Source of the DNA: Lachnospiraceae bacterium XPB1003
Lineage (GTDB): Bacteria > Bacillota > Clostridia > Lachnospirales > Lachnospiraceae
Reading direction: 5' to 3'
Length of the DNA: 64,000 bases
Assembly (NCBI GenBank): GCA_900102065.1
Contig: FMVK01000008.1
Span: 62,001-126,000 of the forward strand
Translations under genes and position numbers: made by a program
Part shown: piece by piece, positions 8,651 through 17,135 of the stretch
How the letters are laid out: each line of letters opens with the position of its first letter
How positions within the stretch are numbered: the stretch's first letter is position 1
Notes under the pieces: generated by a model
Databases searched by the model: none
Told to the model about the DNA's origin: nothing
What the model saw: only the letters and a program-made list of their open reading frames with translations

Positions 8651-8660
8651 CAGCGCTACA
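8643..8660. repeat. Direct repeat, tRNA-proximal att-like copy
   Basis: Identical over 18 bases to 4926-4943; covers the last ten bases of tRNA-Gln and eight bases of downstream flank. Candidate attachment core. Confidence 0.7.
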
Positions 8661-8723
8661 AGGATTCGAACCTTGAAAATGACGGAGTCAGAGTCCGTTG
8701 CCTTACCGTTTGGCGATAGCGCT
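8651..8723 (-). tRNA. tRNA-Gln (anticodon CTG)
   Basis: A full 73-base cloverleaf folds on the minus strand: acceptor AGCGCTA/TAGCGCT, D arm GCC/GGC, anticodon stem ACGGA/TCCGT with loop CTCTGAC (anticodon CTG, reads CAG), T arm CAAGG/CCTTG with TTCGAAT loop, discriminator G. CCA is not encoded. The 3' end is the presumed integration target of the island. Confidence 0.92.
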
Positions 8724-8760
8724 ATATATTATCGGGGTCGGCTTTCGACCCGCAAGAGCC

Positions 8761-8789
8761 ATTATAATACAGTGAATTATCAATTTCAA
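8761..8789 (-). promoter_or_regulatory. Promoter of tRNA-Gln
   Basis: On the minus strand TTGAAA (8784-8789), a 17-base spacer and a perfect TATAAT (8761-8766), about 38 bases before the tRNA 5' end. The short leader contains a GGTCG/CGACC hairpin that would be removed by processing. The rest of the stretch to 9004 shows no further signal that I recognise. Confidence 0.8.
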
Positions 8790-9004
8790 GACCTTTTTTC
8801 TTAATATTCGATCATATTTCCACCAATATTACTTTAATATACTGATTTATGTTCGTTCATAGCCGTTATAAGTTCTGATTATAACAAAGTATAGGGTTTA
8901 TATATTTTTCAAATTCCTACTCCTATTGTACCCTTGAAACATCAAATAACGAAATCCAATTGCAGCAATACATTAAGCATATTTCGAAAGGAAAGGAACA
9001 CATC

Positions 9005-10303
9005 ATGGCAAGCAGAGATTTTTCAACAATAGCTATCAGAGCAGGTTACAACTCAGCAGATCACTTTCACTCTGTAACCCCGCCCATCTATCAGACCGCA
9101 AGTTTTGATCTTGAGGACATAGACAGAACAAGACGCCTCTGGACAGGTGCCGAGGCCGGCGGGATCTACTCAAGAGTTGGTACTCCCACAGGTGCTATCC
9201 TGGAAGCAAGGATCGCAGAGTTGGAAGGCGGTAAAGCCGCAGTAGCACTTTCTTCCGGAATGGCCGCTATCTCCTATACACTCCTTACTCTCACAAATCA
9301 GGGAACAAATATCGTAGCAGGTTCATCACTTTACGGCGCAAGCGAGCTTGCTCTTTCCGATTTCTATCCTAAGTTCGGAGTAACAACCAAGTTCGTTAAG
9401 GATCGCAGCAATGCGCAGGAGTATGAAGATCTTATCGATGAGAATACCAGAGCCATCTACGTCGAATCCATCAGCAACCCCAACATCGAGCTCATAGATA
9501 TCGATGCCATCGCCGCAGTAGCCCACAAGCACGGTATTCCCGTAGTTGTAGACAATACGGTTGCAACCCCTTACCTCTTTAAACCCTTTGAACACGGTGC
9601 AGATATCACGGTATACTCGGCAACCAAAGAGATCAACGGCCACGGCAATGTTATAGCCGGTCTCGTTGTTGAAAAAGGTGACTTCGAATATGACAAAGAA
9701 AAATACCCTCAGTTCTATAAGAAAGAATGGAAGATGAGAGATCTTGAGGATAATTCCAGATCTGCATACGAGTTCATTCCCGGAGCTCCCGTTATCGCTA
9801 CACTGAAGATATTCTTTGCGGAATTCTTCGGCGGTGCTCTCGGATCATTCGAGTCATATCTTGTACTCCAGGGATTATCCACTCTTCCCATCAGACTCGA
9901 CAGAAAGCTGGAGACCATAAAGAAAGTGATCGAATATCTTGAGAACAATGAACATGTTGAATGGGTAAGACATCCTCTGGCTAAGGGTTCGCCTTACAGA
10001 GCGCTTGCCGACAAGAACTTCCCCAAGGGACCGGGCGCCCTGCTTTCATTCGGCTTCGGCGGCACCCGCGAGCAGCTCGGCAAGTTCATCAAGGCATTAA
10101 ACAATATCTCTTACCATGTAAATATCGGTGATGTAAGAACTCTGATAACCAATTCAGCAGAGAATACTCACAGCGAGCTTACTCCCGAGCAGCACGAGCT
10201 TGTAGGTCTCCCGAAGAACCTCTTACGTATATCCATCGGACTTGAAGCAGCTGAGGATCTCATAAGTGATCTCGATCAGGCGTTTGAGAAGGCATTTGCT
10301 TAA
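9005..10303 (+). CDS. O-acetylhomoserine sulfhydrylase-like PLP enzyme (MetY family)
   Basis: PLP-dependent enzyme of the Cys/Met metabolism family, 432 residues, close to the usual MetY length (about 425-430). It would join O-acetylhomoserine with sulfide to homocysteine in methionine synthesis. The motifs are TPPIYQTASF near the N-terminus, the substrate loop YSRVGTPT, VVVDNTVATPYLF, the PLP-lysine region YSATKEINGHG and the C-terminal LLRISIGLEAAEDL. The sequence NGHG after the Lys differs from the common GGHG, so other acetyl- or succinyl-homoserine enzymes of the family cannot be excluded. ATG 9005 follows AAAGGAAAGGAA. No S-box or T-box is visible upstream. The gene is on the same strand as the dehydrogenase behind it, 77 bases away. 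Confidence 0.82.
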   Translation: MASRDFSTIAIRAGYNSADHFHSVTPPIYQTASFDLEDIDRTRRLWTGAEAGGIYSRVGTPTGAILEARIAELEGGKAAVALSSGMAAISYTLLTLTNQGTNIVAGSSLYGASELALSDFYPKFGVTTKFVKDRSNAQEYEDLIDENTRAIYVESISNPNIELIDIDAIAAVAHKHGIPVVVDNTVATPYLFKPFEHGADITVYSATKEINGHGNVIAGLVVEKGDFEYDKEKYPQFYKKEWKMRDLEDNSRSAYEFIPGAPVIATLKIFFAEFFGGALGSFESYLVLQGLSTLPIRLDRKLETIKKVIEYLENNEHVEWVRHPLAKGSPYRALADKNFPKGPGALLSFGFGGTREQLGKFIKALNNISYHVNIGDVRTLITNSAENTHSELTPEQHELVGLPKNLLRISIGLEAAEDLISDLDQAFEKAFA

Positions 10304-10380
10304 GCTTTCAACCCCGAATTGATGCGATCTAACACACTCCTTTCGCGCACCGATTCTTTTTTATGGAGGTAGACTAAACT

Positions 10381-11190
10381 ATGAGCACAAAAAGATTTGA
10401 CGGAAAAACAGTATTTATAACAGGCGCTGCAAAGGGCCAGGGACGTGCGGTTGCCTTAGGTCTTGCAGAAGAAGGCGCAAACATCATAGCTTTCGACCTG
10501 GGTGAAAAAATCCCCTACCCCGCTTACAACAGGTCATCAAACGATGACCTCGAGAAGCTGAAGGATGACATCGAAGCCCTGGGCAGAAAAGCCGTGATCT
10601 ACGCAGGTGATGTCCGTAATGAAGAAGACGTGAAGGAAGCCGTTGAAAGAGGCGTAAAGGAATTCGGCGGGATCGACATCCTCTTCAGCAACGCAGGTAT
10701 CGCGGCCTACGGATACTCCTGGGAGCTTTCTTTGGAACAGTGGGAAACAATGATCAGCATCAACCTTACAGGCGGCTTCCTGGTTTCCAAATATGTGATC
10801 CCACACCTCATAAAGAGCGGTCACGGAGTTATCATTTATAACTCATCCGTAGCCGGACTCAGAGGCTTTGCAAGAATGAGTCACTACAGCGCATCGAAGC
10901 ATGGGCTTGTTGGTCTGGCAAGGGCTCAGGCTATTGAGCTTGCCACTTATAATGTAAGAGTCGTTACTCTCCATCCCACAGGAGTAAACACACCCATGAA
11001 CGACGGGCTCGCAGAACTCGAAGGAACCACCGCTATAGAAATAGCAGAGCGCTCTGCGGGCAATCTCTTAAAAACGCCCTGGCTCGAGACAGAAGATATC
11101 GTTCATGCCGTAAAATACATTGCCAGCGATGAGGCAAGATATATGACCGGAAATCAGTTTGTCCTTGACGCAGGTCTCCTTACTGATTAA
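10381..11190 (+). CDS. Short-chain dehydrogenase/reductase, mycofactocin/carveol-dehydrogenase-like subfamily
   Basis: NAD(P)-dependent oxidoreductase of the SDR superfamily, 269 residues. The cofactor loop TGAAKGQGRA, the Asp of AFDLGE, the NAG motif of FSNAGIA and the catalytic Ser, Tyr and Lys (NSSVAG, YSASKHG) are present. The long segment after the first Rossmann strands (PYPAYNRSSNDDLEKLKDD) and the KGQGR loop are typical of the carveol-dehydrogenase/mycofactocin-coupled group common in actinobacteria. Mycofactocin genes are not in the window, so the cofactor dependence is open. GGAGGT stands nine bases before the ATG. Its stop overlaps the convergent GH127 gene by 11 bases. Substrate unknown. 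Confidence 0.85.
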   Translation: MSTKRFDGKTVFITGAAKGQGRAVALGLAEEGANIIAFDLGEKIPYPAYNRSSNDDLEKLKDDIEALGRKAVIYAGDVRNEEDVKEAVERGVKEFGGIDILFSNAGIAAYGYSWELSLEQWETMISINLTGGFLVSKYVIPHLIKSGHGVIIYNSSVAGLRGFARMSHYSASKHGLVGLARAQAIELATYNVRVVTLHPTGVNTPMNDGLAELEGTTAIEIAERSAGNLLKTPWLETEDIVHAVKYIASDEARYMTGNQFVLDAGLLTD

Positions 11191-13111
11191 CGGATTTCAG
11201 GTAAACCCTCATTTCATTTTCGCCGCGATTAGCCCAGGCATAATAAGGGATAAAGGTAAGTTCGGCCTCATTGCCGTCTTCCTTTATTCCTTTTGTTTTA
11301 ATTGCATGGATCGGCAGATCACAGATCTCCATCTTCTCGTCTGCAAAAACAGGAGCCTTACCTATGCCAATACTCTCTAAGCCCTTACCGTTATCCCGCT
11401 CTTCAAGGCAGTATACAAATGGTCCTCTTACAACCGCAGCTTTCCCCGAAACAGCTTTTATCTTTGGATGAGGGTATTCAATATGAGCATGAACTGCAAT
11501 ATTAAGCTCTATCTCGGTATTATCAAAGCCGCCTTCCAGGAAGACATATCCATCTTTGTAACTTATCTCCTTACCGTAAAATGATCCCTTATCGGTATCT
11601 TCATCGAGCACCTTCACGGAATCTATCACCAGACTGTATCTGTCTGCATATGCAGGTATCCTTATACCAAAGCTTACTCCTGCGGGACCGTTTAAAACAT
11701 ATCTGATATGACCGTTCTCAGGATAGTCTGTTGAGAGCGATATACTGAGCTTCCCGGCTTTAAGTTCGAACTCAGCTTCATTACCGATAAAGAGATCTGA
11801 AAGAACCACATCGTCCTTCACTGTATATATATATTCGGGAAGATCTGCCATGAGTCTCGCCAGATTTGGCGGGCAGCATGCACAGCCAAGCCATGAAGGC
11901 CTTACCGCCTTTACATGTCCTTTATCCTTATCCGTCTTTATCTTAACCGGATCAACCGCCAGAGGATTGACATAGAAGAAATGTCTTCCGTCTAATGCAA
12001 ATCCCGCAAGACAGGTATTGTATAATTCCTTTTCCAGGATATCCGCATATTCTCCCCTGGGACTGATCTTTAGCATATTATGAGCATAAAATACCATGGC
12101 TACGCTGGCGCAGCTTTCACAGTACATGGTATCGTCAGGCAGATCATAGTCTTCGGTAAAACACTCTCCATTAGCCTGTGATCCCACACCGCCAGTGATA
12201 TACATCTGTCTGTTTACTATATCATCCCACATCCTCTCGGATGTATCTCTCATATCAGCTGCATCGCCGGAAGCAGCCAGGTCTGCCATGGCTTCAAGCA
12301 TATACACCTGTCGGACAGCATGCCCCCTCGCAGCAGTCTGGTCTGTAACTTCCATATCACACTGAAGATATCTCGCATCGCCGCGAGCCACACCCCAGAG
12401 TGTCTCCGGATGAGGATCCTCTGCGGCCTGCTTCTTATAATACTCCATGCTTTTGCCCCGTACTCTGAGCATGAATTCCGCTTCATCCATATAGCGCTTA
12501 TCACCGGTCAGATGATAGAGCTTCATAAGACCTACTTCCACTTCCTCATGACCACCGGCCGCTTCAATACCACCAACTTTGAAAGTGTCACATATATGAT
12601 CTGCACACTTAACCGCAATATCAAGCGCCACCTTATTCTCTGTTACTCTGTAAAAAGCACACATAGCCTCAAGAAGATGTCCCATGCAATACAGCTCGTG
12701 ATACTCCGCCAGTCTCTTATATCTCATCTCCGGCTCATCTATCTGAACCTTCGTATGTATATAGCCATCAGGCGCCTGTGCCTTTGCTATCAACTCTACA
12801 GTATCATTTGCTTTCTTTAAAAGCTCTTCATCCGGATAATTTTCCAGACTGTAAGCAACCGCTTCCAGCCATTTATATACATCACTGTCCTGAAACACCC
12901 AACCATAATGTCTGCCCTCTGCAAGCCCTGCCGCAATCTTAAAGTTCTCTATGGCATGGCTCTTCTCAGACGGGCTGTTAACAGAGTTATTCTCTTTCTC
13001 TATAACGATATCCGCCTCATCATTAAGTACGCTCCACTGGAAGGGTATCATCTCATCCTTAACCAATCTGCAGTATCTGTTCCAAAATTCGTCTTTGATC
13101 CTGATATTCAT
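11180..13111 (-). CDS. Glycoside hydrolase family 127, beta-L-arabinofuranosidase-like
   Basis: Intracellular retaining glycosidase (no signal peptide), 643 residues, the family length. GH127/DUF1680 enzymes such as HypBA1 release L-arabinose from beta-arabinofuranosides using a Cys nucleophile held by a zinc site. The key residues are present: the Glu/Cys pair in YCESCASVAM and the adjacent cysteines in GCACCPPNLARL. The (alpha/alpha)6 barrel is visible as alternating helices through residue 400, followed by beta domains. An ATG that overlaps a preceding TGA is used. The gene is 2.4 kb from the pentose uptake operon, which fits a role in arabinofuranoside breakdown, but a terminator separates them. 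Confidence 0.88.
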   Translation of the reverse strand: MNIRIKDEFWNRYCRLVKDEMIPFQWSVLNDEADIVIEKENNSVNSPSEKSHAIENFKIAAGLAEGRHYGWVFQDSDVYKWLEAVAYSLENYPDEELLKKANDTVELIAKAQAPDGYIHTKVQIDEPEMRYKRLAEYHELYCMGHLLEAMCAFYRVTENKVALDIAVKCADHICDTFKVGGIEAAGGHEEVEVGLMKLYHLTGDKRYMDEAEFMLRVRGKSMEYYKKQAAEDPHPETLWGVARGDARYLQCDMEVTDQTAARGHAVRQVYMLEAMADLAASGDAADMRDTSERMWDDIVNRQMYITGGVGSQANGECFTEDYDLPDDTMYCESCASVAMVFYAHNMLKISPRGEYADILEKELYNTCLAGFALDGRHFFYVNPLAVDPVKIKTDKDKGHVKAVRPSWLGCACCPPNLARLMADLPEYIYTVKDDVVLSDLFIGNEAEFELKAGKLSISLSTDYPENGHIRYVLNGPAGVSFGIRIPAYADRYSLVIDSVKVLDEDTDKGSFYGKEISYKDGYVFLEGGFDNTEIELNIAVHAHIEYPHPKIKAVSGKAAVVRGPFVYCLEERDNGKGLESIGIGKAPVFADEKMEICDLPIHAIKTKGIKEDGNEAELTFIPYYAWANRGENEMRVYLKSVNQ

Positions 13112-13216
13112 ATACTTCCGAACTTCTCCTTATACTTTGCAAGCTCAGCTTGCATTTCATAAACCTGCACTTCAGCCGCATCGGCACGTTTTTCTCTATG
13201 TCACTCTCATCCGGCT

Positions 13217-14176
13217 TTATCTGTTACCCACATTACCATAGTCAAATTTTCCGTCATTCTTCTCTTCAAGTGCTTTAATGCAGTCGTAGATCACTTCATT
13301 GTAGGGTGTGGGTACAGAGTATTTCTTACCCAGTCTGATCAAAGCCCCGGAGAACATTTCTATTTCCGTATGTCTTCCCGCGTCCAGATCCTGAAGTGTA
13401 GAGTATCTGATAAAAGGCGAAGGAACATATCCCTGTCTGAAGGAACCTTCATCTATACCTCTCATATGAATCCCCATAGCCTCCGCAACATTTATGGTCT
13501 CTTCATTAAGCTTGTGCTCCAGATCCTTTACATATTCCGAATCAGTATTAGCTCCGATCCCCACCCCCAGAACCGCCTGTGGCAGATTCATACAGATGTT
13601 TGAAGCAAACTTCAACCATATATCAAGTATGATATTCTCGCTTGTATGCGATACTATCCCTGCATCATCGAAGAGCCTGCTTATGGCTTCCATTCTCTCA
13701 CTTACTGCTGAAGATCCTTTTTCACCGAAAAGTATGCCCATTTTCGCTCCGGACGGAAGTTCAAATCTGATATCATTCCCTGATCTTCTGGATGCGATAC
13801 GTATAAGTGAATATATAATACGACTGTCATCCCCCAGTCCCTCAGCGATGATCTCTTCCGAGTCGACTCCGTTCATGAGGCTCATTACTATTGTTTCCGA
13901 ACCGCATATCTTAGCTATCTGAGGTACTGCCCCCTTAAGCGCTCCATATTTCAGACATACAAATACGATATCAGGATCTTCTATCTCATCCGGCGTCTTT
14001 ACATTTAGTGTATATTTCTCACCGTTTATCAGGAGACCGTTTTTTAGCAGTCTCTCTTTGCGCTCACCTTCCGCACATACGATCAGATCCTCTCCAAGTG
14101 TTTTGGACAGTCCGCTTATCAGATAAGCGCCTATAGCTCCCGCTCCGAATATGACTGCATTCTTTATCGGTTTCAT
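13217..14176 (-). CDS. Ketopantoate reductase family protein (2-dehydropantoate 2-reductase-like)
   Basis: NADPH-dependent reductase of the PanE/ApbA family, 319 residues from ATG 14176, which has GGAGGT five bases upstream; the longer frame has no such site. The N-terminal Rossmann motif is AVIFGAGAIGAYL, followed by the family-typical VCLKYGAL and MNGVDSEEII; the C-terminal helical domain carries WLKFASNICMN with the Lys and Asn that normally bind substrate. PanE makes pantoate for coenzyme A, but many paralogues act on other 2-ketoacids, and no panB or panC is nearby. It follows the CAP protein gene on the same strand, separated by a hairpin. Confidence 0.85.
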   Translation of the reverse strand: MKPIKNAVIFGAGAIGAYLISGLSKTLGEDLIVCAEGERKERLLKNGLLINGEKYTLNVKTPDEIEDPDIVFVCLKYGALKGAVPQIAKICGSETIVMSLMNGVDSEEIIAEGLGDDSRIIYSLIRIASRRSGNDIRFELPSGAKMGILFGEKGSSAVSERMEAISRLFDDAGIVSHTSENIILDIWLKFASNICMNLPQAVLGVGIGANTDSEYVKDLEHKLNEETINVAEAMGIHMRGIDEGSFRQGYVPSPFIRYSTLQDLDAGRHTEIEMFSGALIRLGKKYSVPTPYNEVIYDCIKALEEKNDGKFDYGNVGNR

Positions 14177-14209
14177 TTTCCACCTCCGGTTTCTTCTTTT
14201 ATAAAATAT

Positions 14210-14230
14210 GCAGCCGGATAAACCGGCTGC
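14210..14230 (-). terminator. Hairpin between CAP and PanE-like genes
   Basis: 8-bp stem GCAGCCGG/CCGGCTGC with a five-base loop lies behind the CAP gene. It is followed on the minus strand by an A/T-rich run without a clean T-tract, so it is a weak or partial terminator before the PanE-like gene. Confidence 0.5.
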
Positions 14231-14249
14231 ACCACCATCTTGCTTTATT

Positions 14250-15068
14250 TTATCTTCCGAAATTCTGTGACCAGTACGTACCGTAATAACCGCCTCCACC
14301 GTAGTACCCGACACCTATATATGTATAATTTGGACTGAGTATATTTGCTCTGTGTCCCGAGGAATTCATCCATCCCGCCATAGCTTCTTCGGGTGTCTGA
14401 TATCCTGCCGCTATATTCTCTGCTTTCCATCCGTAATTGGCTCCGCATTCGCTGTATGCCGTAAAGCAGCTTCTTCCGTCAGGTCTTGTATGGCTGAACT
14501 TCTTTTCCAGTTCTGAAGCTCTGAGCTTGGCAACCGCATTCAATGAATCCGACACTGTAAGCGCTCCGAGTCCGGCCTTTGCTCTTTCCTCATTTACCAG
14601 TTCAACCACTCTCTGCTCGTAAGAAACCGTCCTGTTTGCGATCCTGGATGACTGTGCCGCAGCAGCATTAGGGAAACGTCCTTCAGCTTTCCCGAAAGAT
14701 ACGTAATGACTGTAAAGAGCACCGGGATCTGTACCGAAAACAGCAGCAACATCAGGATATGCGAATGCATAATATGAAGCATCGAAATCAGTCGGTACAC
14801 CAACAGATGCGTAAGGGAGTCTGCCTTCATTCTTTCCGAATAAGCAGTAGTGATAATAAAGAGAATTGGGATCTGTACCAAAAGAAGCCACAACATCAGG
14901 ATTGGTCTGAGCGTAATAATCCGGATCAAAATAGTTTCCGTCCGGCATGAGCTGTGTCTCCGCATGTGCCTTGATACTTCCCGTCCCCACGATTGCCACT
15001 GTTGCAACGACCATCGCCGTTCTTCCGAATAAGCTCTTCAGTATATCTCTAAGTCCTGATTTTTTCAT
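14250..15068 (-). CDS. Secreted CAP/SCP-domain protein with two N-terminal repeats
   Basis: Exported protein of 272 residues. Residues 1-36 form a signal peptide (basic start, MVVATVAIVGTGSIKAHA). Two repeats of about 45 residues follow, each of the form FDxxYYAxxxPDVxxxFGTDPxxLYxHYxxFGKxEGRxP, which occur in surface proteins of clostridia. The C-terminal 125 residues are a CAP (YkwD-like) domain with the conserved FSHTRPDG, AENIAAG and SGHRANILS segments that line its cleft. CAP proteins bind lipids or metals or act on cell wall; no activity can be assigned here. GGAG precedes the ATG. The likely place of action is the cell surface. Confidence 0.88.
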   Translation of the reverse strand: MKKSGLRDILKSLFGRTAMVVATVAIVGTGSIKAHAETQLMPDGNYFDPDYYAQTNPDVVASFGTDPNSLYYHYCLFGKNEGRLPYASVGVPTDFDASYYAFAYPDVAAVFGTDPGALYSHYVSFGKAEGRFPNAAAAQSSRIANRTVSYEQRVVELVNEERAKAGLGALTVSDSLNAVAKLRASELEKKFSHTRPDGRSCFTAYSECGANYGWKAENIAAGYQTPEEAMAGWMNSSGHRANILSPNYTYIGVGYYGGGGYYGTYWSQNFGR

Positions 15069-15183
15069 TACGTAATGCTCCTTTCAAACTTTCCAGGCCA
15101 TTACTTCTCCCTCCATATGGATATAGTATCACAGGGACATTTCCGTAACAATTCCCAAACTTACAGTATTTTCTCTCCCTCAT

Positions 15184-15250
15184 TTCCGCCGGAAACTTCA
15201 GGCGGACATTCCTCTGTAATAACTCACAGTGGGAAGGAAGCTTTTGCATG
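15184..15250. repeat. 67-bp direct repeat, copy A
   Basis: About 85 percent identical (57 of 67 by eye) to 15413-15479. The core CTGTAATAACTCACAGTGGG is shared exactly except its first base context, and an inverted partial copy of the core (CGCTGTGGGTTATTACAG) lies at about 15260-15277. No coding potential is evident. Confidence 0.7.
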
Positions 15251-15327
15251 ATTACTCCCGCTGTGGGTTATTACAGCGTATAAGTGAGCCGTCGCAGTTC
15301 AAGGAAATGCTCGAAATACAGAAACGG

Positions 15328-15374
15328 CCTGCCACGGATGGCAGGGCGAGCGAACAACGCTCCACGGACGGAGC
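15328..15374. repeat. Two tandem small hairpins
   Basis: CCTGCCA-CGGA-TGGCAGG (15328-15345) and GCTCC-ACGGAC-GGAGC (15359-15374) have related CCACGGA(T/C)GG centres. They lie between the two copies of the 67-bp repeat and look like a palindromic repeat unit. Confidence 0.55.
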
Positions 15375-15412
15375 GTGTGAGCGGTTTCGTACGTTGCCTT
15401 TTTCCCCCGTAT

Positions 15413-15479
15413 TTCCGGCAAGAACTGCAGGCGAACATTCCGCTGTAATAACTCACAGTGGGAGGGAAGCATTTGCATA
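15413..15479. repeat. 67-bp direct repeat, copy B
   Basis: Second copy of the 15184-15250 element, 229 bases downstream. The whole gap 15069-15543 holds only these repeats, the two small hairpins and the terminator at 15477-15511. Confidence 0.7.
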
Positions 15480-15511
15480 AAAAAACACCCCGCAGGATAT
15501 CTCCCGCGGAG
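15477..15511 (-). terminator. Terminator of the sugar-transport/kinase operon
   Basis: On the minus strand CTCCGCGGGA pairs with TCCTGCGGGG around a GATA loop (two G-U pairs) and is followed by TGTTTTTTT. It lies 33 bases behind the kinase gene stop. Confidence 0.8.
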
Positions 15512-15543
15512 TATCATTATCTGCTTGGTTTAACGATCCCTGA

Positions 15544-17067
15544 TCAGAAGTTTTCTACCGCTGCCTTCTCTGCCGTAAGAACAGCCTTAAAGTTCTCAAG
15601 ATATTTTGCGAATCCCTCTGCATCTGCGCTGTCAGGCTGCATTGTCGTACTCTTAACACTTGCGAATACTTTGTTGCGCAGGAATGCTTCCAGAGTATCA
15701 CTGCCTTCCTCGGAACGGTAAGCTGCAAGAAGAGCCATTCCGTAAGGTCCGCCTTCACCTGCTGTCTCCATTACGGTAACAGGTGCCTTGCATGCTGCTG
15801 CCATATAGCTCTGTCCTACCTCGGGAGTCTTGAAGAGTCCGCCGTGTCCTGTCAGGCTGTCGATCTTAACATTCTCTGCAGCAAGAATATCCATTCCGAT
15901 CTTAAGTGTTGCCATTGATGAGTAAAGATTAGCACGCAGGAAGTTAGCAAGAGTGAATGCGCTGTCAGGTTTTCTGACTACCATGGGACGACCTGCATCC
16001 AGATGTGTAACGCCTTCACCTGCCATATAGTTGATGCTTACAACACCGCCGCAATCCTTGTCACCTTCAAGAGACTTTCTGTAAATCTTAGTATAAAGCT
16101 CTCCTGTATCAACATTTCCACCAAAGAGCTCAACAGTCTCTCTAAGGATGCCGAACCATGCATTGCTGTCGTTGGTGCAGTTGTTGCAGTGAACCATGGC
16201 AACCGGCTTACCTGTAGGTGTCGTTACCATGTCGATCTCGGGATATACCTTTGAAAGAGGCTTATCAAGTACTACCATTGAGAAGATACTTGTTCCTGCG
16301 GATACATTTCCTGTTCCTGCAGATACTGCATTTGTAGCAGTCATTCCGGTTCCCGCATCACCTTCGCAGGGTGCAAATGCGATACCTGCTGAAAGCATGT
16401 TGTCAAGAAGTGCAGCTCCCTTTTCCGTGAGGCTACCTGCCTCTGCGCCTGCAGGAAGCACTGCAGGAAGTACATCGCTTACTTTCCAGGGAAGTCCGCA
16501 GCCTGCGATGAGCTCATCGAACTTCTTAATCATATTTGCATCATAATCAAGCGTCTCACTGTCGATGGGAAATACACCGGATGCGTCGCCTATACCGAGT
16601 GCATTAACACCTGTCAGCATATAATGAACATATCCCGCAAGTGTTGTGATATGTGCGATCTTACCGATATGCGCTTCCTTGTTGAGAACTGCCTGATATA
16701 AGTGAGAGATGCTCCATCTCTGAGGTACGTTGAATCCGAACTCCTCTGTCAGCTTCTCCGATGCTTCTGCGGTGATGGTATTCTGCCATGTTCTGAAAGG
16801 TACCAACAGATTCCAGTCAGCATCGAAAGCAAGATATCCGTGCATCATGGCACTGATTCCCATGGATACTACAGAATCTCTGTCCTTCACGCCCGATAAA
16901 GCTTCCTTAAGTCCCTTCCATACTTCATCGAGAGAATAAGTCCATACATTATCCTTATACTCGCTCTTCCATACATGATCGCCGGAAGAAAGCGGAGAAA
17001 AGTCCTCTCCGATAGCAACTGCCTTGATACGTGTTGATCCAAATTCAATTCCTAAATAGCTTTTCAA
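15544..17067 (-). CDS. FGGY-family pentulose kinase (xylulokinase/L-ribulokinase-like)
   Basis: ATP-dependent sugar kinase, 507 residues, typical of the FGGY family. It would phosphorylate a ketopentose such as L-ribulose or D-xylulose after import and isomerisation. The N-terminal phosphate motif LGIEFGSTRIKAV, the substrate segment MHGYLAF, the GDAGTG phosphate-2 region and the adenosine-side GHGGLFKTP and ETAGEGGPYGMALLA are visible. The start is a TTG, eight bases behind AAGGGGG. It is the last gene of the importer operon, and an AraR-like regulator is divergent from that operon, so L-ribulose is the likelier substrate; this is inferred from context. Confidence 0.85.
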   Translation of the reverse strand: MKSYLGIEFGSTRIKAVAIGEDFSPLSSGDHVWKSEYKDNVWTYSLDEVWKGLKEALSGVKDRDSVVSMGISAMMHGYLAFDADWNLLVPFRTWQNTITAEASEKLTEEFGFNVPQRWSISHLYQAVLNKEAHIGKIAHITTLAGYVHYMLTGVNALGIGDASGVFPIDSETLDYDANMIKKFDELIAGCGLPWKVSDVLPAVLPAGAEAGSLTEKGAALLDNMLSAGIAFAPCEGDAGTGMTATNAVSAGTGNVSAGTSIFSMVVLDKPLSKVYPEIDMVTTPTGKPVAMVHCNNCTNDSNAWFGILRETVELFGGNVDTGELYTKIYRKSLEGDKDCGGVVSINYMAGEGVTHLDAGRPMVVRKPDSAFTLANFLRANLYSSMATLKIGMDILAAENVKIDSLTGHGGLFKTPEVGQSYMAAACKAPVTVMETAGEGGPYGMALLAAYRSEEGSDTLEAFLRNKVFASVKSTTMQPDSADAEGFAKYLENFKAVLTAEKAAVENF

Positions 17068-17135
17068 ATGAATGTCCCCCTTTGGGTCTTATTTTGCACT
17101 CGCAATTATATAGTCTTTCTCGTTTGCAGGCAATA

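Larger units (their letters stand above)
4926..8660. mobile_element. Putative integrated island at tRNA-Gln
   Basis: A 3.7-kb segment bounded by the 18-bp direct repeats. It is visibly more AT-rich than both flanks and contains only accessory genes: a multi-domain nuclease, a toxin-antitoxin pair and an orphan antitoxin. The right repeat covers the last bases of tRNA-Gln, a common integration target. No integrase, transposase or relaxase is present, so it is either a decayed element, one moved in trans, or a satellite. The boundary is seen; the mobility is inferred. Confidence 0.6.

Noticed and set aside
8724-9004. Possible SAM riboswitch before the MetY-like gene
   Set aside because: No S-box core, anti-terminator or terminator can be found in the leader.
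10537-10824. Antisense ORF inside the SDR gene and similar ORFs inside other strong genes
   Set aside because: No ribosome site, no family pattern, fully covered by a well-supported gene on the other strand.
13112-13216. Short minus-strand reading frame before the GH127 gene (ends KYKEKFGSI and overlaps its ATG)
   Set aside because: It reads like protein but has no start codon with a ribosome site and begins right after a stop; possibly a decayed gene end, not annotated.
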